DNA from: Merluccius polli
Taxonomy: Eukaryota; Chordata; Actinopteri; Gadiformes; Merlucciidae
DNA length: 64,000 bases
Direction: 5' to 3'
Assembly (NCBI GenBank): GCA_030340625.1
Contig: JAOPHQ010002558.1
Coordinates: 538,501-602,500 of the forward strand
Shown here: positions 39,130 through 56,329 of the stretch, one piece after another
How the letters are laid out: the number at the start of each line of letters is the position of its first letter
How positions within the stretch are numbered: position 1 is the first letter of the stretch
Notes under the pieces: model-generated
Told to the model about the DNA's origin: nothing
Databases searched by the model: none
What the model saw: only the letters and a program-made list of their open reading frames with translations
Position numbers and translations under genes: made by a program

Positions 39130-39300
39130 AGAGCAGGTAGATAAGCCCTCTCTGGCCATGCTGCTGACTGAAGTGATTGGCTTGGCAGACGAAGTGACTT
39201 CTCAGCAAAACAGCAGTTAATGATTACTGAGGCTTATCACGCTCTGTGATTGATTCACGTCGCGCATCGGCGTCCGTGTTTATTGATGCAACTGTTTACC
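39130..39300 (+). promoter_or_regulatory. Candidate hnf4a enhancer (HNF1/GATA/FOXA/ONECUT motifs)
   Basis: Within 170 bp there are AGATAAG (39139-39145, GATA), GTTAATGATTACT (39216-39228; 11 of 13 positions of the HNF1 palindrome), CTTATC (39233-39238, GATA on minus), TGATTGATTC (39247-39256, ONECUT/PBX-like), TGTTTATTGATG (39277-39288, FOXA/ONECUT) and TGTTTAC (39293-39299, FOXA). These are the liver, gut and pancreas factors known to control HNF4A. The clustering is what makes it notable. Confidence 0.4.
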
Positions 39301-39471
39301 TATTTGTTCTCCGCGACATAGTTTTTCAGTTAGCTCATTTTACATTTATAGCTGTCACATCTTTTCCAATAACTAAATGTCTCCGAAACATATAGCTATA
39401 TAGGCCTGAATACTTTTTGTATTGGACTGTTTCTGAGAAATGTTTAGCAATAGGCCTAAAAATACAAAAAA

Positions 39472-39506
39472 ATACCCTAACCCTTACCCTTACCCTAACC
39501 CTAGGC
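39472..39506 (-). repeat. Short telomere-like CCCTAA tract
   Basis: About five CCCTAA/CCCTTA hexamers in tandem in the hnf4a P2-P1 interval. It is the same variant family as the array at 15741-15841 but on the other strand and outside any foldback I can see. Confidence 0.8.
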
Positions 39507-42500
39507 TAGTTATAATGATAATATTATAGACATATAGGCTAAATAGGAAACTATTATTCTGTCTGATCAAAAATGTTGTACTGTTTGAATGTTTATCAAA
39601 ACGACTATTTACTTTGCTTCAAATTGATAGCTTTGATTTTACAGACGGCACACAACATGTATGGTCATTTGGAGAAGAAGTGAGCGTTCATGGTTATTTT
39701 ACCTAAACTAGTCACTGCTTGCCGTTATTTGACATCTTTATGATCCAGTTATGCTAGGGCTTATATGTCTTAGTTTTTATTGCTGAAGGCCAAGTAGGCT
39801 ATTTGGGGTGAGGAATGAAATCTGCTATTTTATTTCAACAGAAGGAAATTATTTCAACAGCTGTAGTTGTAGTCATATGGCAGTTGTGACTTGGAAACTG
39901 AATTTCAAAAATACAAAAAATCAAGAAGTTTTTCTTGTATAAGCCTACATTTTAAACTATCAAGTAAAAGATAAAAGAATATATGAGCCTAATCAACAAG
40001 AGCAGTGGTGAGCTCATTTCAGATCAGAAGCTGACCAGTCATCTCTAAATTAATGAATTATTAAATTAAGGATTGTAGACCTTAGTGGGCCATTGATCAC
40101 GTCGATCTTGATTCAATTATACTGTTAATGATAACTCCTTAGTATATGTGAACAGCCCCCTAAAAAATAAAAAAATAAAATAGACTGTTAATTCAACAAT
40201 TGAACAAAATCAGAACATGCTCATTGAAAATTTGTTAATCACATCTTCAGCAAAGCCAATCAACATGAACAATGGACATGAAGCGAGTGGAGAATGTGAA
40301 ATTCTCCTGGCTAGCTAAAGCCAGGACTTGCATAAGCTGCATGACTTGCAGATAGCAATCAGTTGACAAGGTCTTTGCTATGACACTAAACTCACATATA
40401 TCCTTTCGTTCGGTATTGGAGAGTGGAGCAGTAGGCTTTTCCCACTGGCCACAATTTCTGCTACATTTTTGTCCTTGTTACACCAATCATCACCATCTCA
40501 TTAACAAACTCTTAGATCTATGTGATCAACACTCACTTTTGATCCTGTCGTGGAAGCTCGCTGCTAAGTCACAGTTTATGTCCCGATAGGATATCCTCCT
40601 CCAGGCCGCAAGGGATTCTCCCACCACCCCACCACCCGGTATCTGTTTCCAGTATATTCTTAATTTTTATTGAACCGCGTTGCTTCAACGCTGCTGGCTT
40701 TTCGGATCAGACTTAGGGAGTGAAATGCAGTCATTGAGGAGAAGGTACAAATAGGCTCAGATGGAGTTTGGTCAGTGGTTGGAGATTCCTATTCACAAGA
40801 TAGACTTTGTTCACAAACGCTAGTTTGAAGTTTCAAAGGGGAATCACAGAAGTGTTACATCAGTTCTCAGTGGTTCTTTGACTTTTAGCCCTCGGGGCAG
40901 GGAGTTTGGGTGACTGATTATAAGACGACTTCCCATCACGTTTTCATCTGGGCCACAACATGGTGCTGTCCTGCTGTGACCGCAGTCCCGTTGGCTCCTC
41001 AGGCCACGGTCACATCAACCACCTTTTGAACACGGAACTCAAAAATAATTTTGCATGTGCAAAGTTGTAATTAGTTGTAATAGTTGTCGCTATTACAATT
41101 GCTATGTCAACAACAATGTCTTAGGGCCTGCATCTTTTCGTTTCAGTAATTGTGAAGTTTTGTAGTTTGCACACCACAGCATGCAGTCCATCGATTGAAG
41201 CAATGCAGTTATCTTATGGAATAAGTCCCTGCATGCAGAGTGTGAATTCCTAAAGTAGCCTGTGCTATCTAAATGCATCGGAACACTTTGTCACCGAGTG
41301 TGATTAAGAAAAGCTGTAACCTTCCAGATTATGGTTTATTGTCCTGTATATGGCTGTTCCTTGGGCAGTTCACAGAAATGTAAGATGGAAGCAGTGATAA
41401 AATAATTTTAATGACGGGTAAGATAAGATTTGTTCTTGGTGACTCATTCACACACCTCCACACAGATTCCCCCCCACACACACACACCGAGACACACACA
41501 CACACCCTGCTTAGTAGGTGGTGAAAAAGCGTCTTGAGCAAATATGGATATTGTTGAGCTGCACAAATCCAATGTAAAGGCATGCTTTCGGCCACCGCTG
41601 TGCTGATTTGTGCAACGATGGTGTGCACTCGTTAGGCCATGTTCAATGCTCTATCACATTAAGCTAACAGCATTTAGCAGTGGGTCAAAAGCCTAATTTT
41701 GTTTGATTGATTTATACATTTTATAAACCTAAAATACGAAGAATGATGTATATACCTTTATACTTAACATTCACTTTTGGACTTCATGAATATTCAATAA
41801 TTCTTCTGATATTTTCTAATCATAGAAAAGACAATCGTGGCAGATGGTCGCCAACATCTCAACCTACATGTTATGGTATTTGGAGACACACCATTTTATA
41901 CATGCTGCTGATTCGCTGGTAGTTGAGTTCAGACTAGTGGGGTTTAGTGCTCCTGAGGTCTGCATGAACCCAAGATCGTTGACCTATCACTGTGTACTGG
42001 CACTTTCTCCTCTTCAAATACGCCATCGCTGCTGTTTGTCATGTTTTGTGTACCTACGCACAGAAGGCAGGCAATTTGCGCAACGACACATTTTAGATTT
42101 TTTTTCTTTTCTGTTCAAAACACAAAATTCACTTAATCCCATCATGTTAATAATAACACTTTAATGTTGTTGTTTTCTTACTGGTGGGAGTTCTGGGAGA
42201 ACTGTGTATAGACGAAGATGCGTAAGATGCGTATGTGTAAGATAAGAATATTTGTTTCTGTGCTCAACTCTGTTACCAAACAAAAAGTAAATATGTTCTG
42301 ATTTGACCCAGGGGATACACGAGATTGAGAAATGTATTGCAATTTCAACGTTGTATACTCAACTAGAGGTGCACCACTAGATAATTACATTGCTCTATAC
42401 AACATAACTCACTATTGTCTCTTTCTATAGCATAGGCCAATAGCATATTACATCTCCATCGTGAAGCAACTCAAACAGCTATGATAAATACACTCAAAAT

Positions 42501-42904
42501 CATTTCATAAAGTGTGTCTGAAAGTCTATTGTGTGCTTTGGCTTGGAGCAGGGAATCACACGTGACTCTGCATTCAAGTGCAACAATTACTGTAATTATT
42601 TTAACAAAAAGGCATTGGTTTGCTTTAGGGAGAATTATTTAACTTCTTAATTATGTCAGTATTAACTGAGATTTACCCAGGACATATTAGGTACATGTGG
42701 AAGTTGGCCCAGTAAAAGCAGCGGTAGGTAAGCTATACCTTTCTCAAAGATGAACATGTGCGCGCGCGCACACACACACATACACACACACAGCCTGGTG
42801 GGCCAGTAGAAATGTTCATGCTCATGAGAAGGCCATGTCATCTGGTGAAGAACACCGTTTCCTATCAAAAGACCAACTGGTTTCAACTGGTGGAATAGTG
42901 ATGT

Positions 42905-43001
<97 letters not shown>

Positions 43002-43078
43002 AGACATGCACTAAAGAGGGGAAAAAAAGGATATCAATGTTGTGTTATCTCTCACTCAAAAAAACTGATTCATCACTG
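39507..43078. other. hnf4a P2-P1 interval, right part
   Basis: Mostly A+T-rich non-coding sequence. A second HNF1-like GTTAATGATAAC occurs at 40124-40135. A (GT)n-(GA)n microsatellite lies at 42906-43001. No coding exon seen. Confidence 0.5.
42906..43001 (+). repeat. (GT)n-(GA)n microsatellite upstream of hnf4a P1
   Basis: About nine GT units pass into about 36 GA units with one AAAG interruption. The array lies roughly 400 bp upstream of the P1 start codon. GA arrays near promoters can exclude nucleosomes; an effect here is inference. Confidence 0.9.
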
Positions 43079-43406
43079 AGCAGTCTGGTTAAAGTTCAAC
43101 CAGACTCAAGAGGAGGAGGAGGAGACCTGTCACCCTCCACATGGTCTTGCCCCCCCTCACCCCCATCAAGCATCCACCTTTAAAGGGGGCGGAGCCTGGG
43201 CAAACAGGGTGGGAGGGAGGGGTGTGTATGGGGGGGGAGGGGGGGGTAGAGAGGTGGTGGTGTGGTGTTGTCTTTAGTTGGTGGGGCACATCAGCTTCTT
43301 GGTCAAGTCTTGTCTTAGCCCCACATCAGTCAGGTTAGTAGTAGTGGTAGTACTGTTAGTAGTAGAATCTGGTTGGTCCAAATCGGTAGCAACAGCAGCA
43401 GCAGTC
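43079..43406 (+). promoter_or_regulatory. hnf4a: Candidate hnf4a P1 promoter / 5' UTR
   Basis: Visible elements are a perfect 9-bp inverted repeat AGTCTGGTT / AACCAGACT around AAAGTTC (43082-43106) that contains a DR1-like TGGTTAAAGTTCA, TTTAAA at 43179-43184, a GC box GGGGGCGGAG (43185-43194), and GCAAACA at 43200-43206 (FOXA core). G-rich sequence follows at 43207-43260. The transcription start is not determined. Confidence 0.45.
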
Positions 43407-49212
<5,806 letters not shown>

Positions 49213-50095
49213 CCAAGCCAATGTCTCAGCCGAACCCTAGTTTATATATTATTTTAAAAGGTCCCCCCATGTATGACGCAATCGAGCAAAATAACAACAT
49301 AGCGGTTTGTTTGGTTCGCATATATACATTCAGCTTAGTTCCCATGAGTGCCTTGTTAGATAAACTACATTTAAAAAGTCCAAAACATTACTTTGTAAGA
49401 TTCATATACAAGTCATGTTGATGTCAGTACTTAATTTGGCAATCGTGTTTTGGGTTATAGGACATGTTATATCCTAAGGAATGCCACAAGGCATACTGTT
49501 TGATAGTGATTGGATAGTACCAATGCTGTATTAATGTTACAACATTTATTTTTTAGCATTACACTGTATTTGGTTTTTATAGATATTGAAACTCTATGTT
49601 GCCGTCTTACAGCTATCTAATAATATGCCTTTGTTATTCATAAATAATGTTGTTTATTTTAACATTTTGTACCGGTTAAGTACAAAATGTATTGTCTAAA
49701 ACAAAATCAGTTGGAAATTCAACTTTTAAAGCTGTTGTCTCAATATGACGATCCATGGTTTATTTCATGAACTAGAGTGTAGTGTAACATTGAATAAGTT
49801 ATAAATTACACCAAGATAGCTTGGTTCATAGAAGGTTGTCTGCTTTGTGGTGCCAGTTTTTAAAAGACATAGGCAGCCATATATTGAGGAAAAAATGTTA
49901 TTTCCTCAATTCAAATACTTAAATATGTTGTATTGTTTTTTTATATATTATTTTTCTGGTTGAGATAAATATATTGTCATGGTTTAGCTGAAAGAATAAA
50001 CTGTGCCTTGCAACCTATACTGCCTTACACACACAAGAAGAAATGTTCACCTTTCAATGTGAAGATACGTAAATAAAATGTCAAGGTCTATTTTT
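49213..50095 (+). other. hnf4a: hnf4a 3' UTR
   Basis: A+T-rich tail after the stop. AATAAA occurs at 49995-50000 and 50072-50077, so alternative ends near 50015 and 50095 are likely. No further coding sequence. Confidence 0.6.
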
Positions 50096-50283
50096 ACACG
50101 TAATTGTGCTGTTCTGATTTTATTCTGTTTAAAAAATACAGTTTTATTATGATTTAAGAAGAAGATGATTCTGAACAAAATGCAACCTTAACAGTCCGTG
50201 TAGGTCAGGATACTAAAGTATAATCCGTTTTCCACTTTGTTCCACTTGATTTTCAATGTTCATGGACATTGTAAAAAATGGAA

Positions 50284-50366
50284 AATGTTTTCTCGTTTTT
50301 GGTTCAAAACGGAAAAACGGAAAATGGGCCCGTTTTATCCTTTTTCCGTTTTTGGTTTTTGACGAG
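50284..50366. repeat. Imperfect palindrome at the DIRS left edge
   Basis: ATGTTTTCTCGTTTTTGG on the left mirrors TTTTGACGAGAAAATGG on the right, with AAAACGGAAAAACGG against CCTTTTTCCGTTTT inside. It directly abuts the DIRS-like element. Confidence 0.6.
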
Positions 50367-50723
50367 AAAATGGGGGTTACATATGTAACCACGGTTCTAT
50401 GAATTTTGGATGACTGCCAGAGGCGGTGCTTTCAGCACCTAGATCTCCATCACATGCACGTGCAGGTCGAGTGTTTATATCAACAAAGTCACTCGTGACA
50501 GGGGTGACGTATATGCCCCACCCCGGTACGTAATGTACGCTCACCCCGGAAGTGACCTCTTGGCAATCTTCTCGTCCGCCTTCCGATTGACTGCCAAGGT
50601 CTGGCGGTCATCCGAAATTCATAGAACCATGGTTACATACGTAACCCTCGTTCTATTTCATTTCTACTGACCGCTTTCAGCACCTGGATGACATAAACCA
50701 ACAGGGTCATCTACTTACCCCCT

Positions 50724-52217
50724 TTAATGGCCTGAGAGGGTGGCTGTGGCTGTAGCTACGAGGTTCGTGGCCACATTGACCCTATAAAATCTTGCAAACG
50801 TGCAAGTCGATGCCCATGATGCCACCATACATATGTCGGAAAGTGGGACTCTGCGTAGGACTGCCCAGGACGCAGCTACACTCCGCGTTGAGTGACCACG
50901 AACGCAAGGTGGAATCGGGAGGCCGCTATTAGAGTAGGCATAACTGATGGCCTCCACGATCCACTTGGATAGCCGTTGCTTGGACAAAGCCTGGCCTCGT
51001 GCTTGTCCTGTGTGGCAGACAAATAATGAATCTGACTGCCGGAATCCAGCAGTCATTTCGATGTATGCCTTCAATACTCGGACTGGGCAAAGACGAATAT
51101 CACCCTGCCCCAGTTCCTCTCCCTGGCTTGGGGGCTCGAAGGCTCCCAGACTGAGCGGCTGGTTAGCGTACGTTGCAGAGAAGGTCTTGGGTAAAAACGA
51201 CGGGTTTGCATGTACCTGGGGCAAGCATGTACCCCTGTGCCGTCAGGACTCCACTGTAGGCACTCCCGGCTGACTGACAGAGCATGTAGCTCCCCCAGTC
51301 TCTTAGCCGAAGACATGGCTAGGAGAAAAGCAGTTTTTCAATGACAACCATTTTAATGCTGAGCTCCCAAGAGGTTCGAATGGGTGCTGACACAGTGCCC
51401 TCAGTACCCGAGACAAATCCCAGGAAGGTACTATCCTCCTTTGAGGGGGCCTCAGTCGCTGAGCTCCCTTTAGAAAACAGGTCACCAGACCATGGGATCC
51501 CACTGTTACCCCTTCTACCCTGTTATGTCTAGCTGATATTGCAGCTACATACACCTTGATAGTAGACGCCGCAAGGCCGTCATCAAACGGCGATTGTAAA
51601 AAACTGAGAATAACTGGTATGGGGCAACGCGTTGGCTCCTGTCCCTGTTCTTGGCACCATTTTACAAAAAGCTTCCACCGATTAGCGTAAAGCACATTAG
51701 TGGAGGGTGCCCGTGAGCTGTGGATCGTCTGTACCACTGAAGGGTCACATGCCCCTAGTAGTGGCTCAAGCCCTTCAGAGGCCACATCCAAAGTTGCAAT
51801 CATGCTGGGTTCGGATGCCAGATCCGGTCCGCCCAGCTGAGAGAGGAGGTCTGTGCGCCCAGGAAGGCGCCAAGGCTGTCCATCTAGCAGGTTGTATAGC
51901 ACCGGGAACCAGACTCTCCCTGGCCACCTGGGGGCTACTAGCAGTACCCTGTGGCCCTCCTGGTGAATCCTCTCCAGAGTGGGTAGCATGAGCGGGAGTG
52001 GGGGGAATGCATAAAGGAGCTGCTGGGGCCACCCTTGCGCCAGTGCATCCTGGCCCAAGGGGCTTGTTGACTCCCTGAGTGAGAACCAGAGGGGGCAGTG
52101 TGTCGTGGCTTGAGAGGCGAAAAGATCCACCTCTGCTCTGCCATATTGGTGCCAGATGGCCTGCACCACTTCCACGTTCAGCCTCCATTCCCCCGGATCG
52201 GGGTGTTGTCTGGACAA
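50724..52217 (-). pseudogene. DIRS tyrosine recombinase (and end of RNase H region)
   Basis: 52217-51303 reads the RNase H connection (VDLFASQATTHCPLWFSL, APRWPGRVWFPVLYNLL) and the SAM-like N-domain of the recombinase (NVLYANRWKLFVKWCQEQG, PVILSFLQSPFDDG, ASTIKVYVAAISARH). After a frame break, 51224-50724 continues with the catalytic domain: the arginine region near ARGQALSKQRLS, the GHSTRSVAASWA block and the terminal FARFYR with the tyrosine. The frame break at about 51230-51310 and loss of the expected His in VASWASTCTF-type context show it is not functional. Confidence 0.75.
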
Positions 52218-52250
52218 GAAGTTTGCCGTGACATTCTGTGTGCCTGGAAT

Positions 52251-53372
52251 CAGTGTTGTAGTCGAGTCACTATGCCTCGAGTCCGAGTCCAGGCTCGAGT
52301 CTCCAGTGTACGAGCCCGAGTCAAGTCCAAGTCATTAAAAAAGAATCTGAGTCGAGTCCGAGTCGAGTCCACTACTCATACGAGTCAAGTCCGAGTCGAG
52401 TCCCTATTGATCCACATCGAGTCCGAGTCGAGTCCGAGTCAGCACTAAAGTAAGCATACAAGTTGTTACACTTAAAAAAAACATAACTGTTGTGCCGCAG
52501 CTCATAGGCGATCGATTTCTCTAGGTATTATCTTTCCCAACACACCTGTACCCCCCTCCATATCTTGAAATGTGGTATCTCCCAGCCCCCCCTGATGAGA
52601 CGACGGAGGTCAGAGCAGGGTCATTATTGTCATTAGTGCGATTTGTTTTGCTGAGCTAATTAACTAAAATGAAAAGGAAGCAGAGAACTTTCTCAGAGAG
52701 ATTTTTCTCCATTTTAAAACGAGTGAAAATGTACCTGAGGACCATTATGGGCGATCAGATGAACTTATTAATGACTTTGCCGGTTTGAGGCCTCGGTGTT
52801 ATCCACTGATGGATTAATTATGCAAGTTGATCTTATGGTAAGATACATCACCCGAACCTCTTATAAATCTTTTTAAGGGAAATATGATTTCTCTCTCTCT
52901 CTTTCTCTCTTCTTCTCCCTCCCTCCCTCTCCTCTTTGCATTTAGACTTTAACAGTTTTAAGTTTACCTGGTATGTTCACGTGATATTGTTGCAATTATA
53001 TAGTGAATGAAGTGAACAGAATGAGTGAAATTGCATTTGTCAGAAAGGCTAGGTGCATTTGACTGAATTTATCAACACATACGTAGTAGTTTGTGTCCAT
53101 AGTTATGTTAGCGGGATGTGAACATGACATGACGTTACGTGTGATGTATGACATGAAGCAGTAACATTCCCTTGCACTAAAATCATATACCAAATTATAG
53201 AATAATGGCATATTACAATTATAGCATAAAAAAAAGTTGAGTCCTCATCTTAATTCTCGAGTCCCTAATGCACGAGTCCGAGTCAAGTTCGAGTCATTCA
53301 GTGCTCGAGTCCAAGTCAAGTCACGAGTCTCTAAATTTAGCTCACGAGTCGGACTCGAGTACTACAACACTG
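52251..53372. mobile_element. hAT-type element inside the DIRS, 1122 bp
   Basis: The ends CAGTGTTGTAGT and ACTACAACACTG are inverted. The flanks CCTGGAAT (52243-52250) and CTTGGAAT (53373-53380) are an 8-bp duplication with one mismatch. Both ends carry arrays of GAGTCCGAGTCAAGTCC-type hexamers (52262-52440 and 53236-53360) in inverted orientation. The middle is A+T-rich and non-coding. It interrupts the DIRS RNase H region, and the frame continues on both sides. Confidence 0.85.
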
Positions 53373-53380
53373 CTTGGAAT

Positions 53381-54684
53381 GTGCATTGCCCTCAGGCTCA
53401 ATAGCTGAGGGTAGGCCCATGAAAGTAGCTGCTGAATCAGCCTCAGGGATGCTAGAGACCTTGTGCTCCCCTGGTGGTTTATATGGTAAACCACTAACAT
53501 GTTGTCTGTCCTTATAAGGACGTGTCTTCCTGCTAGGACTGGCAGGAAATGCTTGAGAGCAAGAACGACTGCCCGTAGCTCCAACACATTTATGTGTTCT
53601 TCTGCCTGCCGAGGGTCCCATGCGCCTTGGGCAGTTCTGCACTGCCACACAGCCCCCCATCCGGCCAGGGATGCGTCGGTCGTAACCACTTCTCTGCGAG
53701 AAGGAATGGACCCTAGACGAACCCCGGCAGTAAGGAATGACCGCTTCTTCCATGGCTGTAACCCTCTTAGGCAACTGGTCGTAACTGTTACCAGCTTGTC
53801 CCTGTGATGTTTTGGATGCAACCCTTACCTGTTCATCCATATTTGGAGAGGCCTCAATGAAAGGAGGCCCAGGGGTATTACGGAGGAAGCTGCCGTAAGC
53901 ATGCCCAGCAGCGCCTGGAAGCGAGTGTCAGAGCCCTGCCTCTCCTGAATCGTACTATGCGGAGGAGAATCTCGTCTACCCGCCTCTGAGATGGGGTTGC
54001 CCTCATCGTCTGAGAGTCCACCTCGAGTCCAATGAACACAGTCTGCTGGCTGGGGATTAGGGAGCTCTTCACGAAATTTACTGTGAGCCCTAGCTTGTTA
54101 ACATGAGCTACCAGCAGGGTTGAGTCCCTTAGTGCCTCTGCCCTTGTCTGGGAACAGATAAGCCAATTGTCTAAGTACGGAAGGATGCGCATACCTCTGC
54201 CTTGAAGTGGAGCCAGGGCTGCTGCCACAAATCTCGTGAAGGTCCGGGGGGCCAGAGAGATCCTGAACGGCAGGACCCGGAACTGGTAAGACTTCCCTTC
54301 GAAGGTGAAGCAGAGGAATTGCCTGTGGTGAGGTGCAATTGGGATATGGAAATATGCATGGATGGTGTACCCTTTTGACAGAGTTGACACCACCCAGGGG
54401 TCTGCTGTTGTCACTTCCCAGTATTCGAGCTGTTCTCTGGTGAAGCGTCCGACCGCCGGACTGTAGACGTCACCGCCTACCTCCTCGCCTCCTCCGACTG
54501 CGAAAGGGGCGGTACTCAGGTGTGCGCGGTTCCCTGCGAGATAATCGGTTGTCAGCTGGCTGGCAAAACCGCTCTGGCCTTGACACCTGTGCAGTGGGCC
54601 GTGTTGTTGGCTGAGGAGCATTACCCGTCGTAGTGGGCCTCTGTCCCCGAATGGATGCGCGGCGCAGGCTAGCAAACTTGCCAT
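53381..54684 (-). pseudogene. DIRS reverse transcriptase and RNase H
   Basis: 54684-53878 holds RT blocks: AYFHIPIAPHHRQFL (after motif A), FRVLPFRISLAPRTFTR (motif B) and ILPYLDNWLIC (motif C, with YLDN where active elements have YLDD). The segment before AYFHI looks internally deleted, removing the expected DLKD. 53821-53381 gives RNase H: VVTTDASLAGWGAVW, NVLELRAVVLALKHF and RTDNMLVVYHINHQG. A frame break separates RT from RNase H. The frame resumes beyond the hAT insertion at 52250. Confidence 0.75.
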
Positions 54685-54746
54685 ATGTGCAAATGCCTAC
54701 AGTGAGGCCTCACTCAGTACTTCCACCGATTCATAGAAAAGACACC

Positions 54747-55007
54747 CCATGTCTCCATCTTACTCCCAAGTCATCCATTAATGGTGTGTTTTGTTCTATC
54801 TTCTGATGACCTCTGCACGACCCATTTGAATCACTTCCTGTTGGGCTAGAGCCACCAGATTGATCATCTTATATGTCACATAAGATGATCAATCTGGTGG
54901 CTCTAGCCAAACCGGAAGTGATTCTAATGGGTCGTTCAGAGGTCATTTTAAAAAATGACGAAGATTTTAAAAAATGGGGGAATAAGACTTGGGAATAAGA
55001 TAGAGAC
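54747..55007. mobile_element. Foldback element with long palindrome
   Basis: The centre is a near-perfect hairpin: GGGCTAGAGCCACCAGATTG and ATCATCTTAT against ATAAGATGATC and AATCTGGTGGCTCTAGCC, about 54843-54907. The complementarity extends outward through GGAAGTGATTC and ATGGGTCGT to GACTTGGGAATAAGAT near both edges. It is non-coding. Related sequence resumes at 57214 beyond the Harbinger insertion. Confidence 0.75.
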
Positions 55008-55345
55008 CTGGGGCCTCATGTACGAAGGTTGCGTACGCACAAAAACGTGGCGTACGCAAAAAAACGTGGCGTTCCACGCTCACGTTCAGATGTACGAAAC
55101 GTGAAATGACCGTGGAAATGTGCGGTGCCTCACGTCAACTTCATGGCTGGCATACGCACGTTTCTACAGCTATTGTTCCTTTGGTGACGCTTATAGGTGA
55201 CGCTGGGAAACTGTTAATAATGTCAAAAACAATTAGTCATCAGAGTGATGTGCACGTCAGAGACACACTTATGAACAATTAACACACCCACCGTGTTTGC
55301 AATTATACGGGTGGATATAAACGCATGCGCAATGTGATGAAGAAA

Positions 55346-56257
55346 ATGGTATTACCGATGGCAGCGTTAAGGCCGCAGTATACTTGCCGTTCCCAAGCTG
55401 TCGCGCGACAATGTGACGTCACAGGAGCACGGTAACTATTTATACTCGCGCTGGTGGCCGCGACAGAAGTTGCAGTCTTCTCCTGAACAGAGGTGGTGCC
55501 ACTGAGGAAAGGCGACCGACTCTGCTATTTCTACGCAGTAGAAGAGATATGCTAATACTGGCACCCCTGTGTCTTCATTAGAATAGTTCACCGGGATGTC
55601 TCTCACTATACAGCATTATGTCTATTACTTTACATTGCTATTATTCTACATCACTGCCCCACCTGGTCAGCCATCAACAGTCCAGTGTATGGCAGCAGTT
55701 CTCATATGAATAGTGTTTGTAAGCATCCATCTTAATAACTTAGTGATTATCTTATATACTTTTATTTTATAACTTACTGCCGCTTTGAGATAGTTTTTCA
55801 GCCACGTAATTCCACTCGTCTTTGACCACAACAACAGTAGACAGCACTTACGTAAAACCACGGTTTATTAGCGAAAGAATATAGGCCTACACCACACAAT
55901 AAAATAGAACATATAAAGAAAGAAGCCTTAGCAACAAGGCGCATTAAAATGTGCCTTCGAACTCGTCCGTGTTTGTTTCCGCTTTGTCGCGCGCCGCTGA
56001 AAAAAAAAGAGAGGTGCACGACACGGGCCAAAATCCTGTCGCGCCGGCGAGATCTACGTCATTTTGACGTCACAATGGCGCGCGACAGTTTGGGAACGGC
56101 GAGTATACCGCGGCCTTTAGCGTTGTTAGAGGACCTTGCAAATGGTGCAATCCGACGTGAGCGAGTATTTAGGAAACGCGAGGATTTACTTGCAAACGAT
56201 GACAATTGGCTCATAAGCCGATTTCGAATGTGCAACAAAGTATGCGGGAGTTATTAG
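55346..56257 (+). pseudogene. HARBI1-like transposase N-terminal fragment (interrupted)
   Basis: ATG at 55346 gives MVLPMAA, then the frame is broken by the MITE at 55370-56116. It resumes on the far side: LALLEDLANGAIRRERVF, RKREDLLANDDNWLISRFR. The RRERVFR and LISRFR blocks are typical of the N-terminus of PIF/Harbinger transposases. It stops at 56257 after about 55 residues, with no catalytic DDE region. Confidence 0.7.
55370..56116. mobile_element. TIR element (747 bp) nested in the Harbinger transposase
   Basis: Long terminal repeats begin AGGCCGCAGTATACTTGCCG and TTCCCAA on the left, with the inverted, few-mismatch copy at the right. They run through CTGTCGCGCG and TGACGTCA for about 50 bp. 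The 3-bp duplication TTA (55367-55369 and 56117-56119) fits Harbinger-type mobilisation. It is non-coding. Confidence 0.85.
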
Positions 56258-56329
56258 CGTTACGGAATTTGCTCAAAAACAGCGCCACCTAGTGGTCTTC
56301 CAAGTGTGCGGCATGAAAGTGACGCATAG

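Larger units (their letters stand above)
50373..54742 (-). mobile_element. DIRS-like tyrosine-recombinase retrotransposon (decayed)
   Basis: On the minus strand the order is RT, RNase H, tyrosine recombinase, as in DIRS1-type elements. The left end carries an inverted pair: TTACATATGTAACC plus GGTTCTATGAATTT (50376-50408) against AAATTCATAGAACC plus GTTACATACGTAAC (50618-50647). A shorter ATTCATAGAA near 54730 marks the other end. No gag is left and the RT is damaged. The element is split by the hAT insertion at 52251-53372. Upstream of 54742 a different, foldback element begins, so the 5' end is truncated or nearly so. Confidence 0.8.

Noticed and set aside
52262..53360. GAGTCC/GAGTCA repeats as a CRISPR array or satellite
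   Set aside because: Units are degenerate, have no unique spacers, and sit at both ends of a hAT-type element in inverted orientation.
50724..54684. Treating the minus-strand frames as a host integrase or phage-like recombinase gene
   Set aside because: The RT-RNase H-tyrosine recombinase order, terminal inverted repeats and frame breaks identify a decayed DIRS-like retrotransposon.
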